From positions 1 through 8,037 of the forward strand of contig JAMPAW010000153.1 in NCBI GenBank assembly GCA_023666975.1: a stretch of DNA of 8,037 nt, given 5' to 3'. Position 1 is the stretch's first letter; the number at the start of each line of letters is the position of its first letter. Shown here one piece after another: positions 6,478 through 8,037 of the stretch. The DNA is from Clostridium sp. Lineage in GTDB: Bacteria; Bacillota_A; Clostridia; Lachnospirales; Lachnospiraceae. The translations under genes and the position numbers were made by a program. Under the pieces are notes generated by a model. That model was given only the letters and a program-made list of their open reading frames with translations. It had not been told where the DNA came from and ran no database searches.

Positions 6478-7362
6478 ATGAAACGCAAAGTATGGATGAA
6501 AAAAGTATGGATATTTTGTATGCTGGTGCTTGGCGTATGCACTGTTTTCAGCACGAAAGCCAATGCGGCAGGCACTTATCAGATTACCGAGACGGAAAAT
6601 GGATTAACCGGAACCTATAACGATAAGGTGTTGCAGAATGTCTATGTACCTGTGAAGAAAAATGACCATATTTATCAGGTGGCAGCGCCATGCGCGAAGA
6701 ATAGCAAGGTCTATTATTTTGATGAAAATGGAGTTGGTACGCCGTTTACCGGTTCAAAATTTATTCGGGTTTCCTATCGTGGGAGTGCTAAAACCTATTA
6801 TTCCAATAAAGGAACGCTGGAACAGAACAAGATTGTGGGAAATAAAAAAGCGGGATATTTTTATGTGGATTCGACCGGCGTTAAGGTGACCGATAAGACG
6901 GTAAAGCTGGCGGTCAAATTTGTGCGGGCGCACACAAAAAGCTCGGACTCGCAAAGCCAGAAGCTGAGCAAATGCTATTACTATCTTGCACGTCATTACA
7001 AGTATAAGAGAAGCTACGGCAATCTGTACCCAAAGGCAAAGGATATGAAATCGTTTGCTCATGGCATGCTGTCTTCCAAATCCGGCAACTGCCATGCTTA
7101 TGCGGCAAGCTTTGTTTATATCGCAAGGGTGCTTGGCTATGATGCAAGGGTTGTGGTTGGCGATGTGTCCAGCAGCCATGGCGGCATGACACCGCACGGC
7201 TGGGTGGAAGTGAAGCAGAATGGAAAGTGGTATGTCTGCGATCCGGATATGGAGGAAAACAATAAGGTTAAGTGTTATATGAAGACGGAAACACCCTGTA
7301 AAACTTCCGTTAAGAGAAGGTGCACGATAACCGTGAAGAACGGCAAGGTGTCATGGAAGTAG
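6478..7362 (+). CDS. Secreted transglutaminase-like protein with an N-terminal repeat region
   Basis: A 294-residue exported protein. Residues 1-30 form a signal peptide (basic MKRKVWMKKVW, hydrophobic core, cleavage after ANA). Residues about 45-135 carry Tyr/Gly/Asn-rich motifs (VYYFDENGVGTPF, AKTYYSNKGTL, GYFYVDSTGVKV) that resemble cell-wall or glucan-binding repeats, suggesting envelope binding. The C-terminal half is a transglutaminase-like domain (about 160-262) with a complete candidate Cys-His-Asp triad: C205 in SGNCHAYAASFVYIARVLGY, H240 in PHGWVEV and D255 in CDPDM. Bacterial members of this fold act as proteases, peptidases or protein crosslinkers, so the reaction cannot be named. 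Six Cys lie outside the signal peptide. GAGGAGAG (6463-6470) sits 7 bases before the ATG, which fixes the start. It follows the LRR gene in the same direction after a terminator-like hairpin; both products are exported. Confidence 0.85.
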   Translation: MKRKVWMKKVWIFCMLVLGVCTVFSTKANAAGTYQITETENGLTGTYNDKVLQNVYVPVKKNDHIYQVAAPCAKNSKVYYFDENGVGTPFTGSKFIRVSYRGSAKTYYSNKGTLEQNKIVGNKKAGYFYVDSTGVKVTDKTVKLAVKFVRAHTKSSDSQSQKLSKCYYYLARHYKYKRSYGNLYPKAKDMKSFAHGMLSSKSGNCHAYAASFVYIARVLGYDARVVVGDVSSSHGGMTPHGWVEVKQNGKWYVCDPDMEENNKVKCYMKTETPCKTSVKRRCTITVKNGKVSWK

Positions 7363-7417
7363 GAAGTTCGTAAAAGGGCTGCCTGTTGGCGGGACGGTTT
7401 AGTTTAGTGAAAACACG

Positions 7418-7446
7418 TTGTCTTTCAAAGCGTTCTTTGCTATAAT
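7418..7446 (+). promoter_or_regulatory. Housekeeping sigma-A type promoter
   Basis: TTGTCT (7418-7423) and a perfect TATAAT (7441-7446) are separated by 17 bases, and TGC directly before the -10 gives an extended -10. Transcription should start near 7453, leaving a leader of about 47 bases before the preferred TTG start of the nuclease-like gene. This is the best-matched promoter in the window. Confidence 0.8.
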
Positions 7447-7487
7447 ATTTTTAATTGAAAGCAATGTATATCAAGCAGATAGATATA

Positions 7488-7494
7488 GGGAGGA
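7488..7494 (+). promoter_or_regulatory. Ribosome binding site that selects a TTG start at 7500
   Basis: GGGAGGA at 7488-7494 is a near-perfect Shine-Dalgarno sequence, 5 bases before an in-frame TTG at 7500. Earlier in-frame candidates are a TTG at 7455, only a couple of bases from the predicted transcript start, and an ATG at 7464 with no good ribosome binding site. The strong site therefore favours 7500. Confidence 0.65.
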
Positions 7495-7499
7495 ATTTG

Positions 7500-7988
7500 T
7501 TGGAGAAAAAGCATAATCAATGGCACCCTGGCTTTATCGCAGCCCTGCAAATGGAACTGCGGGAAAACCGCGAGGATTTAGAATTTACAGAGGAACACAA
7601 CTTAAGCAAAAAACCATTGCAGATTGATGTGCTGGTTATCAAAAAGGACAGGGATACGGTAATCCATAATGGAATCGGGAAGCTGTTCCGCCGATATAAT
7701 ATTATCGAATATAAGTCGCCGGACGACACTATGGGAATCGACGTATTTTACAAGGTGATTGCCTATGCCTGCCTGTACAAGAACAGCGCAGACAAAGAAA
7801 ACCAGTATCCAGTGGGGGATATCACGGTTACTTTGTTAAGGCACAATTACCCAAGGACACTGATGAAACACCTGCAGACAGAAGGCTATACCATTATTAA
7901 GAGGGAATCCGGTATCTATGAGGTGGTAGGAAAGGCGATGTTTGCCACGCAGATTATCGTATCAAAAGAACTGCCGGAAGAGGTATAA
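7500..7988 (+). CDS. Truncated PD-(D/E)XK nuclease-like protein
   Basis: The preferred TTG start gives 162 residues; starting at ATG 7464 would add 12, and at TTG 7455 would add 15. The protein has the pattern of a PD-(D/E)XK nuclease core: E19 in the first helix, D43 in LQIDVLVI, and E70/K72 in NIIEYKSP, followed by a helix (YKVIAYACLY) and further strands. It resembles a group of Firmicutes hypothetical proteins beginning LEKKHNQWHPGF that, as I recall, are usually nearly 300 residues and continue after the KELxEE motif. Here the stop comes immediately after SKELPEEV, exactly where IS-like sequence begins, so the C-terminal half is probably lost. The catalytic core is retained, but activity is uncertain. 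It has its own promoter and appears unrelated in function to the upstream surface proteins. The biological role of the family is not known to me. Confidence 0.75.
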   Translation: MEKKHNQWHPGFIAALQMELRENREDLEFTEEHNLSKKPLQIDVLVIKKDRDTVIHNGIGKLFRRYNIIEYKSPDDTMGIDVFYKVIAYACLYKNSADKENQYPVGDITVTLLRHNYPRTLMKHLQTEGYTIIKRESGIYEVVGKAMFATQIIVSKELPEEV

Positions 7989-8037
7989 TGTACCCCATAA
8001 GGTGGACACGACAAGAAAAAGGGATTGCTTAAAATGT
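7989..8037. mobile_element. Probable end of an IS3-type insertion sequence, cut by the window edge
   Basis: Directly after the TAA of the truncated gene, the sequence begins TGTACCCCATAAGGTGGACA and continues purine-rich. A TG-initiated end with a GTGGACA core is typical of IS3-family terminal repeats. The other end, the transposase and any target duplication lie outside the window. The exact boundary could be a few bases to either side, because the stop codon itself may be partly donated by the element. Confidence 0.45.

Noticed and set aside
7379..7403. Intrinsic terminator after the transglutaminase-like gene
   Set aside because: CTGCC (7379-7383) and GGCGG (7388-7392) give only a 5-pair stem including a G-T pair, and the T-rich tail is interrupted, so it is too weak to call.
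7455..7499. N-terminal extension of the nuclease-like gene to TTG 7455 or ATG 7464
   Set aside because: 7455 almost coincides with the predicted transcript start and 7464 lacks a ribosome binding site, whereas 7500 has GGGAGGA at proper spacing; the extension does retain in-frame codons, so it is not fully excluded.

Overview
The window reads as part of a gut-type Firmicutes chromosome, most likely Lachnospiraceae. Evidence: moderate GC with A-rich intergenic DNA, strong GGAGG-type ribosome binding sites, an ECF sigma factor paired with a DUF4179-like anti-sigma factor, a BspA-type leucine-rich-repeat surface protein with a Lys-rich tail, and a small secreted transglutaminase-like protein. 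All family names come from reading the proteins; no database search was run. All genes are on the + strand.

Layout. (1) 1-1103: the end of a signalling gene (probably the Hpt-side C-terminus of a hybrid histidine kinase), overlapping by ATGA a two-receiver response regulator whose first receiver is degenerate. (2) 1104-2785: an ECF-type promoter candidate, an ECF sigma factor, and a single-pass membrane anti-sigma factor overlapping it by 8 bases. (3) 2786-3169: a 384-base non-coding stretch of nested inverted repeats, including a compact 138-bp element with about 30-bp near-perfect terminal inverted repeats (MITE-like), a separate strong hairpin, and a 9-bp outer repeat enclosing both. (4) 3170-6346: an exported 1058-residue BspA-like protein with 28 LRR_5-type modules. 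(5) 6347-6477: a terminator-like hairpin sitting so close to the next gene that no separate promoter is obvious. (6) 6478-7362: a secreted transglutaminase-like protein with an intact Cys-His-Asp triad. (7) 7418-7988: a near-consensus housekeeping promoter and a PD-(D/E)XK-type nuclease-like gene that appears to have lost its C-terminal half. (8) 7989-8037: sequence resembling the end of an IS3-type insertion sequence, abutting that stop codon.

How the genes may work together: the left part is sensory and regulatory (two-component signalling, then an envelope-sensing sigma/anti-sigma pair). The middle and right genes encode two exported proteins, one an adhesin-like repeat protein and one a possible processing or crosslinking enzyme. 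No copy of the putative ECF promoter motif was seen upstream of the exported proteins, so direct control by this sigma factor is not supported here. The right edge shows gene decay by insertion. The least explained part is the nested inverted-repeat region.
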